A DNA stretch of 64,000 nt from Methylobacterium sp. R2-1. Its GTDB lineage: Bacteria; Pseudomonadota; Alphaproteobacteria; Rhizobiales; Beijerinckiaceae. Both the position numbers and the translations under genes were made by a program. Shown piece by piece: positions 41,133 to 48,346 of this stretch. The stretch lies in assembly GCF_014191355.1 (NCBI RefSeq), contig NZ_JACHWM010000012.1, positions 164,810 through 228,809 on the forward strand, given 5' to 3'. The notes below the pieces were generated by a model. The model was not told the DNA's origin, ran no database searches, and worked only from the letters and a program-made list of their open reading frames with translations. Within the stretch, counting starts at the first letter, position 1. Each line of letters begins with the position of its first letter.

Positions 41133-42296
41133 TCAGCCTCGTCCCAGCAGCCGCTTGGCCTCGGCCCTGGCGCGATGCTCGAACCGGGCGAGGCGCAGGC
41201 GCCGCTCCAGGGAGATCAGGTCGGCGCCCGGCGGCAGGGCGATGATCTCGGCAATGGTCTCGCGCTCGAGGTAGAGGCTCTCCAGCGCCGAGCCCGGCAT
41301 CGTCGCCGAGTCGAGGCGCCCGGCGAAGCCTTCCGCGTGGAGAGCGCGCACGATAGCGTCCTCCAGCACGAGGCCGGGGGCCTGGGCGCGCAAGCCCTCG
41401 TCGTAAGCGGTCTTGAGCAGATGAGCGGTCCCGCCGGAGACCAGGGCGAGGCTGGCCGCAACCGTGCGTCCGTCGAGGCGCAGCAGGTCGGCTCGAACGG
41501 TCACCGCGCCGACTTCCCCGCCACCTTGGGGCCGGAACAGGGCGCGGGCGAACGCCTCCGTCCGCGGGCGGCTCCGCAAAGCCGTGCCGGCCTCGCCCTT
41601 CCAGCCGGCGGCCTCAACAGCCAGGAAATCCTCCAGCGCCCGCTCCAGCTCCGGCCCGTCCGTCGCGCTCTCGACGGTGAGCCTCCCGGCCTCCTCCAGC
41701 CGCCGCCGGCGGCGGCGCAGGTCCTTGAGACGGCTCTTGTGCGGGTGTTCGGCGAGGAAGGTCTCGTAATCGGCCCGCCGGTCGAGAACCGGGCGCTCGA
41801 ACTGCGCGACGGTGCCGACCTGCCAGCCGGCCCGCTCCATGGCGGCGAGGAGCCGGGCGCCGAGGCGCGCCTCGGTGGCGAGCAGCGGCCAGCGCCAGGG
41901 ACGTCCGCCGGAGGCGAGCGCGAGACCCTCGACCAGGGCATCGAGCCGCTCCTCCAGGCCGGGACCGTCCGCAACGAGGGGGCCGCTCGCCGTCACGTAG
42001 GGCGAGTGGAAGGGCTGCGCGATCGCCGCGCCGAGGCCGGTGATATCGGGGCGAAGGGCGAAGGGCAGAAGGGCCGCGAGGTCTCGCCCCTCCCGGACGA
42101 CCACCGCCGAGAGACGGGGATGGCAGAGACCGTGGGTGCGGTGCGCCGCGACGGCCGCGCGCGTGTAGAACGGGTGCGGCGCGACGGCTCGGACGGCCAG
42201 TGCGTCCCAGGCCGCGGCGTCCGCAGCGAGCGCGGCGACGGGCTCGACGGCCGCCCGCAACGATCCGCAGCCGGAGAGGGAAAGGGCGCGCGTCAC
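41133..42296 (-). CDS. BioF2/CelD-like GNAT-fold acetyltransferase
   Basis: The 387-residue protein has the FemAB/BioF2-like double GNAT fold seen in polysaccharide gene clusters. It includes HPFYTRAAVAAHRTHGLCHP, the HPHKSRLKDLRRRRRRLEEA segment and the acetyl-CoA-site-like TAHLLKTAYDEGLRAQAPGL. A GTG at 42296 overlaps the stop of the upstream flippase gene (GTGA), so I chose it as start. The frame is open further upstream but that reads into the flippase. Probably cytoplasmic, acylating a sugar or lipid-linked intermediate; the substrate is unknown. Confidence 0.75.
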   Translation of the reverse strand: MTRALSLSGCGSLRAAVEPVAALAADAAAWDALAVRAVAPHPFYTRAAVAAHRTHGLCHPRLSAVVVREGRDLAALLPFALRPDITGLGAAIAQPFHSPYVTASGPLVADGPGLEERLDALVEGLALASGGRPWRWPLLATEARLGARLLAAMERAGWQVGTVAQFERPVLDRRADYETFLAEHPHKSRLKDLRRRRRRLEEAGRLTVESATDGPELERALEDFLAVEAAGWKGEAGTALRSRPRTEAFARALFRPQGGGEVGAVTVRADLLRLDGRTVAASLALVSGGTAHLLKTAYDEGLRAQAPGLVLEDAIVRALHAEGFAGRLDSATMPGSALESLYLERETIAEIIALPPGADLISLERRLRLARFEHRARAEAKRLLGRG

Positions 42297-43669
42297 CGGG
42301 CGGCACTCCGCTGAGAGAACCCGACGACTGGCGTCGAGAGGCCGTGGAGGGCCTGGACTCCGCGCGCTAGAACGTAGCCGCGCAGTGTCTGGGTTACCGC
42401 CACCGCGACCGCCGCCCCGGCGACTCCGAGCCACGGTATCAGGACGAGGCAGAGCCCTGCGGCGAGGATCAGCATCGCCAGGGTGATCCCGGCGCAGAGC
42501 CGCTCACCGCCGAGCATGGTCAGCACGTCCTCGGCCGGGCCGAACAGGCTCGCCGCAACGCTGCCGGCGACGAGGATCGCCAGCACCGGCAAGCTGCCGC
42601 GATACCCCTCGCCGAACAGCCCGAGCAGCAGCGGCGACACCGCGAGGATGGCGAGCCCGACCGCCGCCGTGGCCAGGAAGGTCCAGCGCGCCTGCAGGCG
42701 CACGAGGCGGGCGAGCCCCGCCTCGTCGCCGCGCGCGCGGGAAGCGGCGAGGCGCTGGGCGATCGTGGCCGAGGCGGCGTAATGCACGAAGGCCACGAAC
42801 TGCTGGATGCGGGTCGCGGCGAAGTAGAGGCCGACGGCTTCCGGCGGCGCGAGGAAGCCGAGGATCACGACATCGACGAAGCCGAAAGCGCTCGCGGCGA
42901 GGTCACCCGCCGCAATCGGCAGGCACGCGGTCAGCCAGAGCCGCCAGCGGTAGAGATGCGGGCCCCGCGGCAGGTGCCGGCGCAGGCGCGCCAGCAGCAG
43001 ACCGGCCTGGACGGTAGCGGCGAGGCCGGTCGCGGCGAGCGTGCAGGCAATGGCGACCCAGGCCTCGGCCGGGGCACCGGCGAGCACGGCACCGATCATC
43101 GCGACCATGATCAGGCCTTGGCGCAGCAGGTAGGGCGGCGCGATGGCGAGCAGCGGCCAGCCCTGGCTGCGGGCCACGCCCTCCAGGTAGTCCTGAAATG
43201 CGAAGAGCGGCACGACCAGCGCCGCGACGAGGATGGGCGTGCCGTAGGGGCCGGCGAGCAGGCTCCCCTGCAGGAGGGCCACGGCGAGGCCGCCGAGCGA
43301 CAGGGCGAGCCCCCCACCAAGGCTCGCCAGCGCCCCGCCGAGCAGGAAGCCGCGCACGCTGTCGAGCCGGTCCATGGCCTGGTCGGCGGGCAGGAAGCGG
43401 CAGGCGCCCTGGGACAGACCGAAGGTGGCCGTGTGGCCGAGGATGGCGATCCAGACCCAGACGGTGGCGAAGATCCCGTATTCCGCGCCGCCCATCATCC
43501 GGGCCATCAGGACCTGCGCCCCGTAGGCGAACCCGGCCGCGCCGATGCGGACCGCGAACACGCCGAGCGCCGAAACCGCCGCGGTGGCCCGCACCGCCCG
43601 AAGCCGGACGAGAAGAGTGTCGAGCGAGGATGACGGGAGGCCGCCCGCAATCACCTTGTCCGCTGCCAT
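42293..43669 (-). CDS. Polysaccharide flippase/exporter (Wzx-like, MATE superfamily)
   Basis: The 458-residue protein has about 12-14 membrane helices, beginning AAVSALGVFAVRIGAAGFAY and ending in LVLIPWLGVAGAAVAVAVTQ, in a pattern typical of lipopolysaccharide O-antigen or exopolysaccharide flippases. It carries the characteristic early segment ARMMGGAEYGIFATVWVWI. It should move an undecaprenyl-linked glycan across the inner membrane. It is translationally coupled to the downstream acetyltransferase (GTGA overlap) and lies downstream of OpgC and SGNH genes on the same strand. The glycan is not identifiable from these genes alone. Confidence 0.88.
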   Translation of the reverse strand: MAADKVIAGGLPSSSLDTLLVRLRAVRATAAVSALGVFAVRIGAAGFAYGAQVLMARMMGGAEYGIFATVWVWIAILGHTATFGLSQGACRFLPADQAMDRLDSVRGFLLGGALASLGGGLALSLGGLAVALLQGSLLAGPYGTPILVAALVVPLFAFQDYLEGVARSQGWPLLAIAPPYLLRQGLIMVAMIGAVLAGAPAEAWVAIACTLAATGLAATVQAGLLLARLRRHLPRGPHLYRWRLWLTACLPIAAGDLAASAFGFVDVVILGFLAPPEAVGLYFAATRIQQFVAFVHYAASATIAQRLAASRARGDEAGLARLVRLQARWTFLATAAVGLAILAVSPLLLGLFGEGYRGSLPVLAILVAGSVAASLFGPAEDVLTMLGGERLCAGITLAMLILAAGLCLVLIPWLGVAGAAVAVAVTQTLRGYVLARGVQALHGLSTPVVGFSQRSAAR

Positions 43670-43786
43670 GGGGCGCCATCCGAAAGGGCGCCGGGCGCTG
43701 GTATGGCCGGCACGCTCGGGGGCCAGCCTAGAAAGAGCGGGATTTCGAGCGGGTTAAGAGGACCTGATAAATCGCCCGTGCCGGGC

Positions 43787-44776
43787 TTACGGCTGCTTCG
43801 GTGCTGGGGTCGGGCCGGTGCTCGAGGTTCCGGTCTGGGCGGGATCGGTCTTCGCGGTTCCGGATGTGGCGTGGTCCGTCTTCACCGCATCGGTTTTGCC
43901 CGCATCCGCCTTCCCCGCATCCTTGGCCGCCTCCGGCTGGAGCAGCGATAGGGTGATCGCCCGGGTGGCGTGCTCGGCCATGCAGCGCAGGCCCAGATCG
44001 TTGAGTCGGAAATGGCGGCCCAGCATGTGCGCTTCGGTGGTGCGCTGGGTCGAGAGGAAGCGCATCGCCGCGTAGCGGTGGACCAGCGGTACCGCCTCGC
44101 GGCGCGCCACCTCCTGCACGGTGCGCACCATCTGCGTGTAGTAGGCGTCGTCGGCGAGGCTTTCGGTGAAGACGGGATCGATCAGCACGATGTCGATGCC
44201 GTGAGACTTCACCCACTGCACCGATTCATCGAGCGCCTCGCCGAAGGCTTCGATGCCGACACGGGCGAGCGCGTCGTTGGTGCCGACCTGCCAGACCACG
44301 AGGTCCGGCTCCATCTCGGCGACCATGGAACGGAGCCGCTCGCCCGCTCCGCTCGCCACCTCGCCGGGGAGTCCCCGGGCCTCGACCTCGACCTGAACGT
44401 CGGGGAGCGCCTGCTCCAGGGCGTTTTCCAGCTTCACCGGATAGCTCGCAGAGGCGCCGAGCCCCGCCGAGGAGGAGCCGATCGAGAGGACGCGGATCGG
44501 CCGCTTTTCCTTGAGCGCGGCCTTCACCGCCTTGAGCCGCGCCAGCGTGTAGAGCTTCGAGCCGGGCACCCGGCATTCGGGCGACAGGCTCTGGTCGAGC
44601 GCCTCCGCCGCCGGCGATGGCAGGGGTGTCGACGCGGCCGGCATCGGCGCGGCGCCCAATGTCTCACTGAGCGCGGGCGAGGCGAGGCTCAGGCCGAGCG
44701 GGAGGAGGACGGCGAGTCGGCGGACGAGGCGGCGTCGGGTGCCTTTCGCGTCGGCCGCGGTCTGCGGGAACGCCAT
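43787..44776 (-). CDS. Secreted SGNH/GDSL hydrolase
   Basis: The 329-residue protein has an N-terminal membrane or signal helix (RRLAVLLPLGLSLASPA). An SGNH hydrolase core follows: block I has GSSSAG in place of GDSL, block III is VVWQVGTNDALA, and a late HFRLNDLGLRCMAEH replaces the usual DxxH. The tail (about 290-329) is a low-complexity Lys/Ala/Thr/Asp run (AGKADAGKTDAVKTD). Such proteins deacylate or acylate cell-surface sugars. The ATG at 44776 overlaps the upstream OpgC gene by 88 bases; later starts would shorten the signal. It is probably co-transcribed with that gene. Confidence 0.85.
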   Translation of the reverse strand: MAFPQTAADAKGTRRRLVRRLAVLLPLGLSLASPALSETLGAAPMPAASTPLPSPAAEALDQSLSPECRVPGSKLYTLARLKAVKAALKEKRPIRVLSIGSSSAGLGASASYPVKLENALEQALPDVQVEVEARGLPGEVASGAGERLRSMVAEMEPDLVVWQVGTNDALARVGIEAFGEALDESVQWVKSHGIDIVLIDPVFTESLADDAYYTQMVRTVQEVARREAVPLVHRYAAMRFLSTQRTTEAHMLGRHFRLNDLGLRCMAEHATRAITLSLLQPEAAKDAGKADAGKTDAVKTDHATSGTAKTDPAQTGTSSTGPTPAPKQP

Positions 44777-45834
44777 TCGACGAACCATGCGGTGAAACCC
44801 AGTGCGATTAGGCCGGAGCCTACGACCGAAATGTCAATGAAGATACCGCCGCCGGTTTGGAAGCGCACGAACTGTCCGGCGAGGCTCAACAGCGATCCCA
44901 TCGAGAACACGGCGAGCGAGTTGCGCCCCAAACCCGACAGAAAGCGGGCAAGTCGCCCGACATGCGGGGCGATGAGAGCGTAGACGCCTTGGAAAGCCAG
45001 CACCATGCCGCAGAAATGGATCAGCCGGGCGGGCGAGAGGTAGGTCTTGTCGAAGGTGAAGACGAGGCGCGGCTCGGGCGCCAGCATCGGATCGGGCCGC
45101 AGTTCGAGCACCGCCAGCACGACCCCGACCGCGACGACGACGATGCCGAGCGGCATCAGGCGCTGCCAGAGGCGCCGCAGCCGCTCCGATTCCCGTGTCG
45201 CCTCGTTGGACAGGAAGCCCAGCACCAGCAGAAGTTGCCAGCAGAGCGGGTCGAAGAACCAGTCGCCCTCGCCCGGCCAGGACGGAAAGTTCCACTCGAA
45301 GACGAGGCTCGCCCCGTAGAGCGACAGCGAGAGCGCCAGCAGCAGGACCCGGCTCACCCGGCCGATCAGCACGACGGCCGGGGCAATGGCGATGAGCACC
45401 ACGTAGAGTGGCAGGATGTTGAAGAAACCGAGCTGGTGGGTGAGCAGCACGACGCCGACCATGGTCTGGATCGGGTCGGCGAAGAAGCCGCCGGCATTGT
45501 GCCATTCGAGGATGAGCGGATTGTCGAGATAGAGCGCGCATCCCGCGATCATCGCCAGTGCCAGCGCCATGATCGTGATCTGCGCGCGGTACACCTCGAC
45601 CGTGCGCGACAGAAGCCGCAGCACCGTGGTGAGGCGCGGCTCCGGCGCGCCGTCGCGCCCGCGAGTGGCAAGCCCGATCGACCAGCCGGCGAGGAACACG
45701 AACAGCTCGGCGGCATCCGAAATGCCGTACTGCGAGAAGGTGTAGCGCTCGAAGACGTTGCCGGGGATGTGATTGATGAAAATCGTCACCAACGCGAAGC
45801 CGCGCCAGAAATCGATCGCGTTCGGCTCGCGCAT
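44689..45834 (-). CDS. OpgC-family membrane acyltransferase
   Basis: OpgC proteins succinylate or acylate periplasmic glucans. The 381-residue protein starts MREPNAIDFWRGFALVTIFI, with the family motif IDFWRG and NHIPGNVFERYTFSQYGISD. It then has about ten membrane helices and a conserved FFNILPLYVVLIAIAP segment. The Pro/Ser/Arg-rich end (residues about 355-381) is a hydrophilic tail. The ATG at 45834 gives the standard start. The end overlaps the SGNH gene, suggesting that acyl-transfer and hydrolase activities on one glycan are made together. The actual glycan is not known. Confidence 0.87.
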   Translation of the reverse strand: MREPNAIDFWRGFALVTIFINHIPGNVFERYTFSQYGISDAAELFVFLAGWSIGLATRGRDGAPEPRLTTVLRLLSRTVEVYRAQITIMALALAMIAGCALYLDNPLILEWHNAGGFFADPIQTMVGVVLLTHQLGFFNILPLYVVLIAIAPAVVLIGRVSRVLLLALSLSLYGASLVFEWNFPSWPGEGDWFFDPLCWQLLLVLGFLSNEATRESERLRRLWQRLMPLGIVVVAVGVVLAVLELRPDPMLAPEPRLVFTFDKTYLSPARLIHFCGMVLAFQGVYALIAPHVGRLARFLSGLGRNSLAVFSMGSLLSLAGQFVRFQTGGGIFIDISVVGSGLIALGFTAWFVEWRSRRPRPTRKAPDAASSADSPSSSRSA

Positions 45835-46027
45835 CAGGCTCCACGGTCCGGCGGTGTGACGTCGACGCGGCAGGGTCCCGGCCTCCCGCGTGGAACCGCG
45901 AAGGTCCGGCGCGGCGCCGTTCCGGGACCCGCGACCCGGAGCGGAAGGCGGCCGTCCTGATAGACCGCGCCGGGGTGAATTGGGAAGCGGGGCTGCGGTG
46001 ACGAGGGTGCGATCAGGGCACGAGCCT

Positions 46028-46789
46028 TCAGGCCGCCCCTCGCAGATGCCCTGCATGCCAATCGCGCAGCGCCTCGAGCGTGACGACGCCGTCCGGCCAG
46101 ACATGCCCCTGGAGGTGGCTGTGCGGCGCGTCCGGCTCGCCGAGGTCGGAGACGGCGGAGAAGGCGCCGTCAAGTCGGTGGCTCTGCGTGTACCGGCTTC
46201 GGGTGGCGAGCACCGGCAGGCCGGCGGCCAGCGCCGAGCGGATGCCGGCCGCCGAATCCTCGAAGGCGATCGCCTCGGAGGGATCGATGCCGAGGCGGTG
46301 GACGGCAAGCGCGAAGATGTCGGGGGCGGGCTTCTTCTGCGCCGCCTCGTCGCCTGCGGCGATCACGTCGAAGGGGTGCGTGTCGTCCGGGAAGTTGAGC
46401 TTGAGCAGCAGGTCGATGTTCGGTCGGCTGGTGGTGGTGGCCACCGCCAGCCGAACATCCTCCGCCCGGGCTTGTTCGACCAGACGTCGCACGCCGGGAC
46501 GCAAGGACAGGCCGCCGCTCTGCGCCAGTTCGCCATAGAAGCGCGTCTTGAGATCGTGGATCTCCGGCATCCGGCGTTTCAGCCCTTCCGCCTCCTCCGG
46601 ATGGAAGCGCTCGATGTAGTGGACGAGCCGCTCCTTGCCGCCCATCACCTTCAGGAGTTCGGCATAGAGTTCCGGCGACCAATGCCAGGGCAAATCGAGC
46701 GCGTGAAAAGCCCGATTGAAGCCCTGGCGATGGAGGTCTTCGGTCTCTGCGAGCGTCCCGTCGACGTCGAAGATCAGTGCCCTCAGCAT
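46028..46789 (-). CDS. cbbY: CbbY-like HAD phosphatase
   Basis: The 253-residue protein has the HAD motif I LIFDVDGTLAETEDLHRQGF, a helical cap with WHWSPELYAELLKVMGGKER, motif II in AVATTTSRP, motif III with KKPAPDIFALA and motif IV AIAFEDSAAGI. It is closest in pattern to CbbY. In CO2-fixing bacteria CbbY removes xylulose-1,5-bisphosphate, an inhibitor of RuBisCO. Its ATG overlaps the rpe stop by 7 bases, so the two are coupled. No RuBisCO is present here, so the substrate in this organism could be a related sugar bisphosphate. Confidence 0.85.
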   Translation of the reverse strand: MLRALIFDVDGTLAETEDLHRQGFNRAFHALDLPWHWSPELYAELLKVMGGKERLVHYIERFHPEEAEGLKRRMPEIHDLKTRFYGELAQSGGLSLRPGVRRLVEQARAEDVRLAVATTTSRPNIDLLLKLNFPDDTHPFDVIAAGDEAAQKKPAPDIFALAVHRLGIDPSEAIAFEDSAAGIRSALAAGLPVLATRSRYTQSHRLDGAFSAVSDLGEPDAPHSHLQGHVWPDGVVTLEALRDWHAGHLRGAA

Positions 46790-47466
46790 CGCACGCCATC
46801 CCGCCCGGCGGCGGCATCGGCTGCGGAGCGGATCGCCGCGATGTTCTTCTCGTACTGGCTCGGTCCACCCTTGAAGGCGGCAGAGCCGGCGACGAGGATA
46901 TTGGCGCCGGCCTGCGCAGCGGGTCCGGCCGTGTCCGGGGTGATGCCGCCATCGACCGAAATGTCGATCGGCCGGCCCGCCGTCATCGCCTTGACGCGCG
47001 AGATGGTTTCGAGCGCCGAGTGGATGAAGCTCTGGCCTCCGAAGCCGGGATTGACCGTCATCACCAGCACGAGATCGACCAAGTCGAGCAGCGGCTCGAT
47101 GGCGGAGGCCGGCGTGCCGGGGTTGAGCGCCACGCCGGCGCGCTTGCCCAAGCCCCGGATCGTCTGGAGCGAGCGGTGGATGTGCGGGCCCGCTTCGACA
47201 TGAACCGTGATCGCATCCGCCCCGGCCTCCGCGAAGGCGGCGAGGTACGGGTCGGCCGGGGCGATCATCAGGTGGACGTCGAAGATCTTGTCGGTCCAGG
47301 GCCGCAGCGCCTTCACCACCGCCGGACCGAAGCTGATGTTGGGCACGAAATGCCCGTCCATCACGTCGAGGTGGATCCAGTCGGCGCCGGCTTGGGCGAT
47401 CGCCCGCGTCTCCTCGCCGAGCCTGGAGAAGTCGGCGGCGAGGATCGAGGGTGCGAGTAGGGTCAT
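46783..47466 (-). CDS. rpe: Ribulose-phosphate 3-epimerase
   Basis: Rpe interconverts ribulose-5-phosphate and xylulose-5-phosphate in the pentose phosphate and Calvin pathways. The 227-residue barrel protein has the N-terminal LAPSILAADFSRLGEETRAI, the metal-binding WIHLDVMDGHFVPNISFGP, LVLVMTVNPGFGGQSFIHSA, and the C-terminal VDGGITPDTAGPAAQAGANI with GSAAF. It is of normal length. It overlaps the cbbY-like gene by 7 bases. Its product, or substrate, is used by prk, 10 kb away. Confidence 0.95.
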   Translation of the reverse strand: MTLLAPSILAADFSRLGEETRAIAQAGADWIHLDVMDGHFVPNISFGPAVVKALRPWTDKIFDVHLMIAPADPYLAAFAEAGADAITVHVEAGPHIHRSLQTIRGLGKRAGVALNPGTPASAIEPLLDLVDLVLVMTVNPGFGGQSFIHSALETISRVKAMTAGRPIDISVDGGITPDTAGPAAQAGANILVAGSAAFKGGPSQYEKNIAAIRSAADAAAGRDGVRC

Positions 47467-47547
47467 GGAACGGCTCGGAGCAAACGACGCGCCGCCCCGC
47501 GGAAAAAGCGGGCGGCCCTGGGGAGGGAGAGGCTTCCTGCAACCGAT

Positions 47548-47597
47548 CTAGTGCATCGGCCGGCAAGATGCTCGCCGGCTTCCCGCAAAAAAGTCGA
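47548..47597 (-). repeat. Palindromic intergenic repeat, family 1 (copy E, reverse)
   Basis: On the minus strand GCGTCGACTTTTTTGCGGGA then AGCCGGCGAGCATCTTGCCG aligns with copy A (GCGTCGACTTTTTACGAAAG). It is decayed but recognisable, upstream of rpe. Confidence 0.55.
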
Positions 47598-47621
47598 CGC
47601 GGATAGGACGGAACGCACCTA

Positions 47622-47704
47622 CCGTCACCGCGAGCGTCGGCGAAGCGATCCAGCGGCGCGGCGTTACCGGAATGGGCGGCGCGCTGGATCGCCTCGGCGC
47701 CGCG
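47622..47704. repeat. Palindromic intergenic repeat, family 2 (copy B)
   Basis: CCGTCACCGCGAGCGTCGGC then GAAGCGATCCAG, and later CTGGATCGCCTCGGCG, are the arms of the family 2 palindrome. It lies in the gap between the rpe start and the downstream end of the acetyltransferase gene. Confidence 0.7.
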
Positions 47705-47722
47705 TCACACTGACAGGCCGTG

Positions 47723-48346
47723 TCACGAGGGAGGAAACGAAAAGGTCCTCCCCTGCTCCGGCCGGTTCCAGGCGGAGGGCTGGTCGTCGGCGCCGGTCCC
47801 CAGCGGACACTGCACGATGACGCTGTCGCTCCAGCGCCCGTACTTGTAGCCGATGGCCGGAAGGTAGCCGACGCGGGCGAATCCGCAGGCCTCGTGCAGG
47901 CGCAACGAGGCCTCGTTGCTCGCGTCGATATAGCCGATCATCTGCCGGTAGCCGCCCGCAGCGCAGGCCTCGATCAGCGCCGGCAGAAGACGGCGCCCGA
48001 TGCCGGCATGCAGGTGGTCGGGATGCACGTAGATCGAGTGCTTGAGGGCGTACCGGTAGGCAGGGCGCTTGCGGAACGGAACGGCGTAGGCGTAGCCGGC
48101 GATCTGCCCGCCCCGCTCGGCGACGAGGTGGGGCAGGCGCTTGCTGCGCATGTTTTTCCGCCGTCGGCGCAACTCGTCGGGCAGCAGGCGCTCCTCCTCG
48201 AAGTCGCCGGTATCGCCGACGCCCTTGCGGATGTGACGCTCGTAGATCGCGATCATCGCCGCCACGTCGGCATCCGACGAGGGCCTGATCACGACATCCG
48301 CGCAGGGCGCGGCGTTCGGGGGGACGGTCGCCGCGCCCGAAACCAT
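47723..48346 (-). CDS. GNAT acetyltransferase, phosphinothricin-acetyltransferase-like
   Basis: The 207-residue protein has the GNAT fold with VVIRPSSDADVAAMIAIYER, the acetyl-CoA loop HAGIGRRLLPALIEAC and the C-terminal ASNEASLRLHEACGFARVGY, typical of the PAT/Bar group. Those enzymes N-acetylate small amines such as phosphinothricin or methionine sulfone. The start overlaps the decarboxylase stop by one base (TGATG), so the two are coupled. Acetylation of the amine made by the decarboxylase is a reasonable but unproven role. No known resistance determinant is certain here. Confidence 0.85.
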   Translation of the reverse strand: MVSGAATVPPNAAPCADVVIRPSSDADVAAMIAIYERHIRKGVGDTGDFEEERLLPDELRRRRKNMRSKRLPHLVAERGGQIAGYAYAVPFRKRPAYRYALKHSIYVHPDHLHAGIGRRLLPALIEACAAGGYRQMIGYIDASNEASLRLHEACGFARVGYLPAIGYKYGRWSDSVIVQCPLGTGADDQPSAWNRPEQGRTFSFPPS

